From JACKCP01 sp034007295 (GTDB lineage: Bacteria; Desulfobacterota; Desulfobacteria; Desulfobacterales; JACKCP01): a stretch of DNA of 64,000 nucleotides. The notes under the pieces were generated by a model, which worked only from the letters and a program-made list of their open reading frames with translations, had not been told where the DNA came from and ran no database searches. The stretch covers positions 77,934 through 141,933 of the forward strand of contig JAVERC010000004.1 of the NCBI GenBank assembly GCA_034007295.1, in the 5' to 3' direction. Of the stretch, positions 1 to 7,949 are shown in pieces. How positions within the stretch are numbered: the first letter of the stretch is position 1; the number at the start of each line of letters is the position of its first letter. A program made the translations under genes and the position numbers.

Positions 1-287
1 CCGTATTCAAGGGTTTTTTTAATCTGGTCAATTTCATCAAGGTCAATATTGGCAAGGCCGATTATTTCTGCAATTTCATCAATTGAATACCCAAATTTTC
101 TACCTTTTAAAATAAGAATTAATCTGGCACGGTCTTTTCTCGTATAAATTCTTTGGTTGCCTTCTGTTCTTCCGGGACAGATAAGACCTTTTTCTTCATA
201 AAATCTTATGGTTCTTGTGCTTATTTCAAATTCTTCTGCAAGATTTGATATTGAAAAGGTTTTTTGGTTTTCATCTTTTTTTGTCAT
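1..287 (-). CDS. MerR-family transcriptional regulator (3' end outside window)
   Basis: The N-terminal 95 or so residues are visible; the gene runs off the left edge. The frame from the ATG at 287 encodes a classic MerR winged helix-turn-helix: FSISNLAEEFEISTRTIRFY, then EEKGLICPGR, an N-Q-R-I-Y wing, and the second helix pair around GYSIDEIAEII. MerR proteins bind a palindrome lying between the -35 and -10 of their target promoter and twist it on effector binding. The gene lies downstream of, and in the same direction as, the CoA-transferase gene, whose promoter holds a MerR-type palindrome at 1871-1890. I infer that this protein regulates that promoter. The effector domain is not visible, so the ligand is unknown; a LiuR-like role in acyl-CoA or amino-acid catabolism is a guess from the operator. 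Confidence 0.9.
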   Translation of the reverse strand, partial: MTKKDENQKTFSISNLAEEFEISTRTIRFYEEKGLICPGRTEGNQRIYTRKDRARLILILKGRKFGYSIDEIAEIIGLANIDLDEIDQIKKTLEY

Positions 288-457
288 TTTTCACCATTTT
301 TGTATTTATAAACTAATTAATTCTGGTGTTGAATTTTTTTATTATTGCAAAAAAATTATTAAACTCCATACCAGAAAAATTGTTTTATTCAAGTAAATAT
401 AATTTTTTATAATATTTCGGCAAAAATTTTTAAGATTTACTCAGACTTTAAATAAGT

Positions 458-485
458 ACTGCCCGGCAGTGTTTTACCGGGCAGT
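458..485 (-). terminator. Stem-loop after the CoA-transferase gene
   Basis: A perfect 9-bp stem (ACTGCCCGG at 458-466, CCGGGCAGT at 477-485) lies 15 nt past the CoA-transferase stop and well upstream of the merR start. On the minus strand no clear T-run follows it. It could be a weak terminator, a processing site, or an mRNA-stabilising hairpin that lets some transcription reach merR. Confidence 0.45.
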
Positions 486-499
486 TAGGCGGGCTTAAT

Positions 500-1825
500 T
501 TATATCCATTTGTTCTTTGCTGCTTCAGCAGTAAGCTCTTCCCTGAAGTCTGGGTGGGCTATTTTTATCAGGGCTTTTGCTCTTTCTGAAATGCTTTTGT
601 ATCTTAGGTTTGCCGCTCCGAACTCGGTAACTATATACTCAACTTCAGTCCTTGGAGTAGTTACTGTTGTTCCAGGAGGGAAATAGGGGACAATTTTGGA
701 TTTTAAATTTCCTTCTTTATCTTTAAAAGTAGAGTTTAAGGCCAGAATGCTTTTTCCTCCCTTAGAACGCTTTGATCCGTGGATAAAATTAAGCTGGCCG
801 CCGGTTCCGCTGTATTGAAATGTTCCAATTGATTCTGATGCCGCCTGTCCTGTCAGATCAATCATAAGTGCATTGTTTATTGAAACCAGATTGTCGTTTT
901 GACCAATTATGTCAGGGTTGTTAATGTAGCTTATGTCTTTAAATACAAAATTTTCATTATCATGTATAAATTCATAAAATTCTTTTGTGCCTACACAAAA
1001 AGCAGCTGTAACTTTTCCGGGCATGAATGTTTTTTTCGATCCATTTATAACTCCGGCTTTTACAAGTTCCATAACAGAAGGGGTTACAACTTCTGCATGC
1101 ATTCCAAGATCTTTTTTATCCTTCAGATGATGGCCTATTGCATTGCCAAGACCTCCAAATCCAAGCTGGATTGTTGATCCGTCTTCAATAAGTTCTGATA
1201 TATGAGCTGCAATTTTTTCTTCTGTTTCTGTAATTATAATTTCTGGTACTTCAAAAATATCTGCTTCATGCTCAATAATAAAGTCTGCCTCTGATACATG
1301 AATCATGAAATCTTCACTGTTTATTCTTGGAAGTTTGTTATTTACCTCAAGAATTACAATATCTGCTTTTTCAATATCTTTTTTATGTAAAAATGATCCA
1401 AAAAGAGATCTGCACATATAACCGTTTTCGTCAGGCGGAGTTACAACAGAAGTAACTATATTATATCCTCTTGATTCAACATAGCTTGGACAGTCACCTA
1501 AATGAATTGGTACATATTGTGCCATTCCGTACTGCATGCATATTCTTTCTACGGGGCCTACAAACATTGTTTCAATGTGAAAGCTTTCTCTGTTTTTAGG
1601 ATCCATGAAATCATAAAAATCCATAGCAAATCCAAGACCAAGTAATACATTTTTTAGTTCAGGGGCCCTCGCACTTAAAGCTCTGCAAAAAGCTGGAGGT
1701 ATACAGGTTCCTCCGCTTAAAGCAACTTTATCGTTTGACTTTACACTTTTTGCTGCTTCTTCAGCTGTAGTTAGTTTTTCTTTGTATAAATCCTGCCATC
1801 TAGTTTTTAAAGCTGTTTGATTCAT
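500..1825 (-). CDS. Acetyl-CoA hydrolase/transferase family CoA-transferase (4-hydroxybutyrate CoA-transferase-like)
   Basis: This 441-residue protein belongs to the family of 4-hydroxybutyrate and butyrate:acetate CoA-transferases, which move CoA between carboxylic acids through a glutamyl-CoA thioester. Visible family marks are the glycine-rich IQLGFGGLGNAIG (residues 219-231), the H-A-E motif whose Glu245 matches the catalytic glutamate of the GIHTEM motif in 4-hydroxybutyrate CoA-transferase, and a C-terminal ERAKALIKIAHPDFREEL block. The length is normal for the family. The ATG start is preceded by GGGAGG. The natural acid cannot be read from sequence; short-chain or branched acyl groups are likely. 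A MerR-type operator overlaps its promoter, and a merR gene lies downstream in the same direction, so expression is probably effector-controlled. Confidence 0.85.
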   Translation of the reverse strand: MNQTALKTRWQDLYKEKLTTAEEAAKSVKSNDKVALSGGTCIPPAFCRALSARAPELKNVLLGLGFAMDFYDFMDPKNRESFHIETMFVGPVERICMQYGMAQYVPIHLGDCPSYVESRGYNIVTSVVTPPDENGYMCRSLFGSFLHKKDIEKADIVILEVNNKLPRINSEDFMIHVSEADFIIEHEADIFEVPEIIITETEEKIAAHISELIEDGSTIQLGFGGLGNAIGHHLKDKKDLGMHAEVVTPSVMELVKAGVINGSKKTFMPGKVTAAFCVGTKEFYEFIHDNENFVFKDISYINNPDIIGQNDNLVSINNALMIDLTGQAASESIGTFQYSGTGGQLNFIHGSKRSKGGKSILALNSTFKDKEGNLKSKIVPYFPPGTTVTTPRTEVEYIVTEFGAANLRYKSISERAKALIKIAHPDFREELTAEAAKNKWI

Positions 1826-1870
1826 CTTTAATATTCCCTCCCAAGTGGTGCATTTTAAAATCTCACATAA

Positions 1871-1900
1871 ACTTTACGTTAACGTCAAGTTTATTGTCAA
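1871..1900 (-). promoter_or_regulatory. Promoter with MerR-type palindromic operator for the CoA-transferase
   Basis: On the minus strand TTGACA (1900-1895) is followed by an 18-nt spacer and TAAAGT (1876-1871). The spacer and -10 contain the near-perfect palindrome ACTTTACGTTAACGTCAAGT (1871-1890), with 9 of 10 base pairs symmetric. An operator placed between -35 and -10 is the hallmark of MerR-family control. The ACGTTAACGT core resembles the motif described for LiuR-type MerR regulators of branched-chain acyl-CoA catabolism. That match is from memory and has not been searched. Confidence 0.65.
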
Positions 1901-2016
1901 GAAAAATGTTATAAATAAATTATAAAAAATTTATTTTTGAGATTAGTTTTTTTAAAATAGAGTGTTAGTGATTTTTGTTAACTGACATTAAGACAAGATT
2001 TTAAATTTTTAAAAAA

Positions 2017-5000
2017 TTAGCATGTGCTGAAGTCAAGGACTTTTCTTACAATTTTTGAAAGGTCAGTATAAGAATAGGGTTTGACAATATAGTCTTTGAC
2101 ACCCATAGACAAAGTGTCTTTGATTTGTCCTTCGCTGGAATACCCACTTGCAACAATTATTTTTACCCAGGGATCAATTTTTAGAAGTTCCCTGATTGCA
2201 TTTTTACCCCCCATTCCAGGCATTCCAATATCTAAAATTACAAGGTCAATTTTATCTTTTGAGTTTTTATATTCAGCTATTGCCTGTTCACCACTTTCCG
2301 CTGAAATAACTTTATAGCCTAATTTTTCAAGCATTTTTGTAGTTAAAGATAAAATATTTTTATCGTCATCTGCTGTAAGGATTGTTTCTGCTCCATGGTG
2401 AAGGGCGGAAGTTTGTTCCTTGATTTGTGGAATACATGGTTTCTCTTCTGTTACAGGGAAGACTATATAAAAAATCGTGCCTTTATTTTTGATGCTTTCA
2501 CATTCAATAAATCCGTTGTGTGACTTTACTATTCCGTAAATTACAGACAGGCCAAGGCCTGTACCCTTTCCTATAGATTTTGTTGTAAAAAAAGGATCAA
2601 AAATTTTTTCAAGGGTTGAGTTATCCATGCCGGCACCTGAATCTTCTACTGAAAGAAGCATGTAGTTTCCATAAGGTATATTCTTTCTGGATTCAAAAGG
2701 AAGGTCTGACTCATTAAAATATTCTATAAATTGTGTACTTATAACAAGACTTCCTCCATCCTGCATTACATCTTTAGCATTTAGACAAAGATTTATAAGT
2801 ACTTGTTCTATCTGGCCCTGGTCTGCTTTTATGTATTTTTCCTTTTTTTCAAGGACAAGCTTAACTGTAATCATTTTTGGAAGAACTCTGTCTATCATTT
2901 TTTTTATTCTTACTATTTCCTGATTTAATGATACAGGTTCGAGCCTGCTTTCTGTTTTTCTGCTGAAAGCCAAAAGCCTTTTAACAAGATCAGCTCCCCG
3001 TTCTGTTGCCTGAAGGATATTTGAAATATTTTTATGAATAGTTTTATTTGATTTCAAAAGAAGAAGTTCACAGTTTCCTGAAATGATGTAAAGCAGATTA
3101 TTGAAATCATGTGCTATCCCTCCGGCAAGCGTTCCAACTGCTTCAATTTTTTGTGCCTGCCTCAAAAGTTTTTCTTTTGAAAGAAGTTCCTGCTCTGATA
3201 TTTTTCTTTCAGTTATATCTGTGCTTATAAAAATTATTCCTGAAGGCTGTTTGTGAGAATCACAGATAAGCACTGTTCTAGTGAAAAGGTAAATTTTGTT
3301 GCCTAATTGATCAAAATCTACAGTTTCACCATGCCATTGACCTTTTTCAATTGTGGTTTTTATTATTTTTTCTGATGCGTTCTTATCTGATTCTAGTTCA
3401 AAAAATTCAATTTGGGTTTTTGCAGAATTATTTTTTAGAGCTCTTTTTTTTGATTCTGATTGATTTAAATAGGTTATGTTTCCCATCATGTCAGTCACTA
3501 TAACCATATCTTTAATCTGATTGAGGATTTCTGCCTGGAATTTTAATTTGTCTTCATATTCAAGCCTTTTTGTTATGTCATTAACTACATTCATTATAAT
3601 TTTTTTATTGGACAACATAAGAACTGCTGATGAGCTTGTAAGATCGATTATTTGATTATTTTTTTTTACAGCTTTTAAATTGATAAGTGCATGACCGTAT
3701 TTTTTAAGATAAGAAGATGCTTTCACAAGTTTGGTTTTTTCGCTGGCTAATATCAAATCTGTTATGTTTTTTGTTATAAATTCACTTTTAGTGTAACCCA
3801 TTATTCGCAGGGCACTTGTATTTACATCAATAATATTGCCTTTAAAATTTTGCAGAATTATTCCTTCGTTTGACTGCTGAAAAATATTTCTGAATTTTTC
3901 TTCACTTTCCTTTAAATTTTTTTCAGCCGCCTTCCTGTTATTTATTTCTTTTTGAAGTTTTCTGTTAAAAAATATCAGAGTAATTACGCAGAAAAAAAAT
4001 ACAGCAATTGCAATTAAAAGGAAAAAAAATGTAAATTTAATTTTTTTTAAGTCAGGTTTTGGACTTGGGTCAAATATAAACCCTTTGAGACTGAATTTTT
4101 CAGGAACCAGGCCGTGTTTTGCAAAAATTTGCCCAATATATTGCCATCTGCCTTGGTTTAAATGACCTATTTCTACAAGATTTGGCATTATAAGATCGTT
4201 TGTTTTTTTTGCTTCATATTCAAGATGCTCTTTTGTTTTTTTAGTACTTAATTCAGATAAAATATATTCAATTATTTCATTTTGATGAGTAAGGGCATAT
4301 TCCCATCCCTCAATGCTTGCTTTTTTAAATTTTTTTACTCTTTCAAAATTGTTTTTAATTTCGTTTTCTGAGGTAAAAATACAGTCTCCGTAAAAATCTA
4401 CACCATAATTTACAGGGTTAATAATATTGTATCTGATATTTTTGCTTTCATACAAATATGGTTCATTTGTAATGTATGCACTTAGGACGTCAATATTATC
4501 ATCAAAATAGTCTTTTTTTTTTATTGGCCCTTTAATATGAATTATGTCAGAGATATTTAAACCCTCATTTGAAAAAGTAGCTAAAAGTTCAATATCTCTT
4601 GCTTGTTTGATGAATTTTATTTTTTTTCCTATCATATCCTGAGGAGTTAGAATATTTTTTGTTTTTTTTGAAATAAATATTAAGGGCGAATGTTGAAAAA
4701 TTGGTGCAATTAGTACAACTGGCTTATTATTAAGCCTTGAAATCAAAACTTCAGAATTTGTTACCCCGTATTGGGCTTTTCCTTGTATAACTAAATCAAC
4801 AGTTGAAATATTATAGCCGCCTTCTTTTATTTCTACTTCAAGGCCTTGATTTGTATAAAATCCTTTAATCTTTGCTGCATAATATCCTGCGAACTGAAAT
4901 TGATGGGACCATTTAAGCTGCAATATAATTTTTTCATTTTTGTCATTATAGGCTGCTGTATTAGAAAGTGGAAAAAGAATAATTATAAGAGCTGTAAAAA

Positions 5001-5019
5001 ATGAGTGTATTTTTTTCAT
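2017..5019 (-). CDS. Hybrid sensor histidine kinase with NMT1/THI5-like periplasmic sensor, two PAS domains and a receiver
   Basis: This is a 1000-residue membrane kinase. Residues 1-22 form a signal peptide. Residues 30-310 are an NMT1/THI5-type solute-binding domain (QLKWSHQFQFAGYYAAKIKG), the family that includes the thiamine-pyrimidine-precursor binding protein ThiY. A membrane helix spans about 329-351, followed by PAS domains at about 372-488 and 492-606. The HisKA phospho-acceptor is His637 (GGIAHDFNN). The HATPase has its N-box at Asn747, G1 DSGAGM (793-798) and G2 GKGTGLGLS. A C-terminal receiver has its acceptor at Asp930. The likely role is to sense a small periplasmic ligand and pass phosphate to the receiver or an outside partner. 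No cognate regulator or transporter gene is adjacent. The gene stands alone between the CoA-transferase gene and an element A insertion. Confidence 0.9.
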   Translation of the reverse strand: MKKIHSFFTALIIILFPLSNTAAYNDKNEKIILQLKWSHQFQFAGYYAAKIKGFYTNQGLEVEIKEGGYNISTVDLVIQGKAQYGVTNSEVLISRLNNKPVVLIAPIFQHSPLIFISKKTKNILTPQDMIGKKIKFIKQARDIELLATFSNEGLNISDIIHIKGPIKKKDYFDDNIDVLSAYITNEPYLYESKNIRYNIINPVNYGVDFYGDCIFTSENEIKNNFERVKKFKKASIEGWEYALTHQNEIIEYILSELSTKKTKEHLEYEAKKTNDLIMPNLVEIGHLNQGRWQYIGQIFAKHGLVPEKFSLKGFIFDPSPKPDLKKIKFTFFFLLIAIAVFFFCVITLIFFNRKLQKEINNRKAAEKNLKESEEKFRNIFQQSNEGIILQNFKGNIIDVNTSALRIMGYTKSEFITKNITDLILASEKTKLVKASSYLKKYGHALINLKAVKKNNQIIDLTSSSAVLMLSNKKIIMNVVNDITKRLEYEDKLKFQAEILNQIKDMVIVTDMMGNITYLNQSESKKRALKNNSAKTQIEFFELESDKNASEKIIKTTIEKGQWHGETVDFDQLGNKIYLFTRTVLICDSHKQPSGIIFISTDITERKISEQELLSKEKLLRQAQKIEAVGTLAGGIAHDFNNLLYIISGNCELLLLKSNKTIHKNISNILQATERGADLVKRLLAFSRKTESRLEPVSLNQEIVRIKKMIDRVLPKMITVKLVLEKKEKYIKADQGQIEQVLINLCLNAKDVMQDGGSLVISTQFIEYFNESDLPFESRKNIPYGNYMLLSVEDSGAGMDNSTLEKIFDPFFTTKSIGKGTGLGLSVIYGIVKSHNGFIECESIKNKGTIFYIVFPVTEEKPCIPQIKEQTSALHHGAETILTADDDKNILSLTTKMLEKLGYKVISAESGEQAIAEYKNSKDKIDLVILDIGMPGMGGKNAIRELLKIDPWVKIIVASGYSSEGQIKDTLSMGVKDYIVKPYSYTDLSKIVRKVLDFSTC

Positions 5020-5188
5020 TTTAACTCTCTTGAAAGGTATGAATTTTATTCAAATCTGAATGAATTAAATTTCGGGATGACTATAAGGATATAATTGCAT
5101 AAATTTTTATAAATGTCATTTATGGTTTTTAAACTTTATAAAAAAATTTTAATTTGTTGATAAATTAAAACTTTAAAATACCTAAGTA

Positions 5189-5328
5189 TTGATTGGCCGA
5201 AAACGAGAATTTTTTGTTCAGTTCAGGAAAGATGAAAAATTTAACCTTTAGGATACATGAAGTATTTTAAGGATTAAATTTTGAATCTGACTTAAGAATG
5301 GACAAAAAAGGCCGTTTTCGTTCAGCAG
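5189..5328 (+). mobile_element. Element A copy 1 (MITE-like palindrome)
   Basis: About 140 bp running from TTGATTGGCCGAAAACG to CGTTTTCGTTCAGCAG. The two ends are imperfect inverted repeats and the symmetry extends to the middle. Flanking 7-mers are CTAAGTA (5182-5188) and CTAGATA (5329-5335), identical at 5 of 7 positions and probably a decayed target duplication. The right junction supplies the stop codon of the MBL-fold gene on the minus strand. The rest of this intergenic stretch (5020-5181) is AT-rich and holds nothing else I recognise. Confidence 0.8.
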
Positions 5329-6159
5329 CTAGATATTAAAAATTGAAGTGGGTTTTTCTTCAGATGCATTTGTAAGCTCAGAGTTTAAATCTTTAATTGC
5401 TTGAGATACAATTGAAAGTGCTTTTATAGGGCAGTTATTTTCTTTGCTCAAATGCCCTAGAACAATATTTTTTAAATTTTTTCCAGCAACTTCACCTAAA
5501 AGGTCTCTTGCATCTTCATTTGAAAGATGGCCTGTCCGGCCTTTAATTCTTTGTTTTAGTGACCAGGGATAAGATCCATTGGCAAGAAGGAAAGGATCAT
5601 GGTTTGCCTCAAGAATGAGACCAGTACAGTTTTTAAGTCTTGTTTTAACAAGGCTTGTTGCAATTCCAAGATCAGTTGCGATTCCAAGTTTTGAATTTTG
5701 TGTTTTTATTGTAAATCCGCATGGATCAGCAGCATCATGGGAAATTGAAAAAGGATTTATTCTCATTTCTCCAATAAAAAAGGGAGTTCCTGATTCAAAA
5801 AAATTTGTTTCGCATGGTTTTTTTAAGCAGCTTTCAGAGGCTAAAAGAGTTTTTTTATTTGTGTAAACAGGAATTTTAAACCTTCTTGATAATACTCCTG
5901 CTCCTTTAATGTGGTCTATATGTTCATGTGTTATTATTATTGCCTGAATATTTTTTGGATCTTCACCAATCAAGGCCAGTCTTTTTTCTATTTCAATACC
6001 TGAAAGTCCGGCATCAATAAGAATTTTTGTTTTATTATCACTTACAAAAATACTATTTCCACTGCTTCCGCTTGCAAGAACTGAAAAATAAATATTTTGT
6101 GAATTATTATAAGGTTCCGGTGTGACCGAACCCTCCTGAATTTCTTGTAGTATCTTCAA
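5329..6159 (-). CDS. MBL-fold metallo-hydrolase (YycJ/WalJ-like)
   Basis: A 276-residue metallo-beta-lactamase-fold protein. It opens with FSVLASGSSGNS, typical of YycJ/PhnP-like hydrolases, and has the metal-binding THEHIDH (77-83), a further His-Asp pair (H141-D142) and an LEANHD block near residue 185. YycJ relatives act as 5'-exonucleases or nucleic-acid phosphodiesterases; the exact substrate here is unknown. The given start is a TTG overlapping the dut gene by 53 nt with no clear ribosome binding site, so residues 1-24 are doubtful and the true start may be an unusual codon nearer residue 25. The stop codon (5329-5331) lies exactly at the edge of an element A insertion, so the present C-terminus may be slightly altered from its ancestor. 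Confidence 0.8.
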   Translation of the reverse strand: MKILQEIQEGSVTPEPYNNSQNIYFSVLASGSSGNSIFVSDNKTKILIDAGLSGIEIEKRLALIGEDPKNIQAIIITHEHIDHIKGAGVLSRRFKIPVYTNKKTLLASESCLKKPCETNFFESGTPFFIGEMRINPFSISHDAADPCGFTIKTQNSKLGIATDLGIATSLVKTRLKNCTGLILEANHDPFLLANGSYPWSLKQRIKGRTGHLSNEDARDLLGEVAGKNLKNIVLGHLSKENNCPIKALSIVSQAIKDLNSELTNASEEKPTSIFNI

Positions 6160-6556
6160 GATTATCTGCCTGTATTAGTTTTGCATGTTCAATTTTTGAA
6201 ATTATCATTTGAGCTATTCTTGCACCGTTTTCTACAACGTATTCCTCTGAGGAAAGATTTACAAGTCCAATTTTTATTTCACCTCTGTAATCTGAGTCTA
6301 TTGTTCCAGGTGAATTTATTATTGTTATGCCTTTTTTTATTGCAAGGCCTGATCTTGGCCTGATTTGGGCTTCAAAACCTTTAGGAATTGCCATTGCAAA
6401 GCCAGTTGGAATAAGTTTTCTTTCCATTGGCTTTATGATTAGCGGCTGTTTTAAAAAAGCCCTTATATCCATTCCTGCCGAACCTTCAGTCATATAGGCT
6501 GGTAAATCAACATCAAAATTTTTTGGATCAAGAATTTTAATTTTTATTTCAGTCAT
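6107..6556 (-). CDS. dut: Deoxyuridine 5'-triphosphate nucleotidohydrolase (dUTPase)
   Basis: This enzyme hydrolyses dUTP to dUMP and pyrophosphate, keeping uracil out of DNA and supplying dUMP for thymidylate synthesis. All five trimeric-dUTPase motifs are present in its 149 residues: AGMDIRA (27-33), RPRSG (66-70), GTIDSDYRG (84-92), GARIAQ (111-116) and the nucleotide-capping RNSGGFGHTG (138-147). Its ATG lies 4 nt after the M16 peptidase stop, so the two are probably co-transcribed at the end of the pnp block. Its 3' end overlaps the MBL-fold gene. Confidence 0.97.
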   Translation of the reverse strand: MTEIKIKILDPKNFDVDLPAYMTEGSAGMDIRAFLKQPLIIKPMERKLIPTGFAMAIPKGFEAQIRPRSGLAIKKGITIINSPGTIDSDYRGEIKIGLVNLSSEEYVVENGARIAQMIISKIEHAKLIQADNLEDTTRNSGGFGHTGTL

Positions 6557-6560
6557 TTTG

Positions 6561-7898
6561 TCAAATCTTTAAAATATCTGCTATTTCATTTTTTTTAGAA
6601 GTGTCAGGGCCAAGGACTGAAGCTGTAAGTGTGCTTCTGTCAAAAACTCTGTCTGCCATATCTCTTATATCATTCCATGTGATTTTTTCAATTTCAGAAA
6701 TTGTTTCGTCAAAGGGAATGTATCTTTTGTAAAGACTTTCGTTTTGGGCAAGTTTTAGCATTAAATTTTCAGTGCTTTCCATTGATAAAAGTAGATTGCC
6801 TTTTGTAAATGAGCGAACGCTTTCAAGCTCACCTTCAGAATATTTTTTATTTTTAAGTTTTTTTACTTCCTTTAAAATCAGCTTTAATGAGGGAATAAGA
6901 TTTTCTTCTGATACGGCCTCATACACGCCTATCATTCCAGTATCTGAAAACTGATTAAAAAAAGTATAAATAGAATATGCAAGACCTCTTTTTTCCCTTA
7001 TTTCCTGAAAAAGTCTTGAGCTCATATTACCGCCAAGAATTGTTGTAAACAAGGAAGCCTTAAATCTGCTTCTGCTTTTTTTTGAAAATCCGTTGGCACC
7101 TATGCAAAGATGGTATTGTTCAATTGGCTTTTTTTGGAAAACAAGCCCTTTTTCAGCGTTGGGTTTTTGTCTTTTTTCTGTTTCATACTTTGCAGCTTTT
7201 ATTTTTTCAAATGATTTGCCTAAAATACCAACCGCTTCATCATGGTTTATATTGCCTGCAAGTGCTATGGTTATTTTTTCAGGCGTATAGTGTTTTTGGC
7301 AAAAAAGTTTCAATTCTTTAGAATTAGTTGAAGATATTGTTGAACGTGAACCTAAGATGTTTCTTCCAAGAGCATGGTTTTCCCATCTTTTTTTGTCTAA
7401 AAGTGACATGACAAAGTCTTCGGGATTTTCTTCAAACATTTCAATTTCTTGAAAAATAACCTGTTTTTCATGTTCAATTTCTTCAGGGTCAAATTTAGAA
7501 TTAAGAAAAACATCTATTAATATTTCAGCCATTTTTTCAAAATTTTCGTCCATTACCTGGGCAAAAAGGCAGGTTGCCTCAACAGAGGTAAAGGCATTGG
7601 AGTTTCCGCCTATTGCATCAATGGCCTTTGCAAGCTCAAAGGCTGATTTTTTATGAGTGCCTTTAAAAAGCATGTGCTCAAGAAAATGAGCCCTTCCATG
7701 CTCCAAAGGTTCTTCATCCCTAGAACCTGCATCAATCCAAATGCCCATGGTTATTGAACGAATATATGGAATTTTATGTGAAATAATTCTTATTTTATTT
7801 GAAAGGGTGGTTTTGTGTATTTGTTGGCCAACATCAATAAAATTACTTTTTGTTTTCGGGTTCAGGTGGATTGTTCTGCTCTGACCTGATAATTTCAT
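6561..7898 (-). CDS. M16-family zinc peptidase (insulinase/processing peptidase type)
   Basis: This 445-residue protein has the inverted zinc motif HFLEH at 71-75 (ligands His71 and His75, catalytic Glu74) and the third ligand Glu151, exactly 76 residues after His75 as in the HXXEH-X76-E pattern. The C-terminal half carries the second M16 fold, including the FQEIREKRGLAYSIYTFF-like block typical of bacterial one-chain M16B enzymes. Genes of this type regularly follow pnp in bacteria, as here. The substrate is unknown. The ATG lacks an evident Shine-Dalgarno sequence because a hairpin occupies the region just upstream. Confidence 0.92.
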   Translation of the reverse strand: MKLSGQSRTIHLNPKTKSNFIDVGQQIHKTTLSNKIRIISHKIPYIRSITMGIWIDAGSRDEEPLEHGRAHFLEHMLFKGTHKKSAFELAKAIDAIGGNSNAFTSVEATCLFAQVMDENFEKMAEILIDVFLNSKFDPEEIEHEKQVIFQEIEMFEENPEDFVMSLLDKKRWENHALGRNILGSRSTISSTNSKELKLFCQKHYTPEKITIALAGNINHDEAVGILGKSFEKIKAAKYETEKRQKPNAEKGLVFQKKPIEQYHLCIGANGFSKKSRSRFKASLFTTILGGNMSSRLFQEIREKRGLAYSIYTFFNQFSDTGMIGVYEAVSEENLIPSLKLILKEVKKLKNKKYSEGELESVRSFTKGNLLLSMESTENLMLKLAQNESLYKRYIPFDETISEIEKITWNDIRDMADRVFDRSTLTASVLGPDTSKKNEIADILKI

Positions 7899-7914
7899 AA
7901 ATAAAAATTTTTCT

Positions 7915-7937
7915 GGTACCGGTTTTTGTCCGGTACC
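7915..7937 (-). terminator. Hairpin between pnp and the M16 peptidase gene
   Basis: A perfect 8-bp stem, GGTACCGG (7915-7922) and CCGGTACC (7930-7937), has a 7-nt loop. On the minus strand it is followed within a few bases by an A-rich and then T-rich tract. It lies 12 nt after the pnp stop, so it is probably a full or partial terminator for pnp. Confidence 0.55.
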
Positions 7938-7949
7938 TAATTTTAATGG

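Noticed and set aside
208..396. Plus-strand 62-residue frame
   Set aside because: It overlaps the MerR gene on the opposite strand, has no Shine-Dalgarno sequence and shows no family-like sequence.
5189..5328. CRISPR array from repeated intergenic sequence
   Set aside because: Element A copies are kilobases apart, variable and palindromic, not regularly spaced short repeats with unique spacers.
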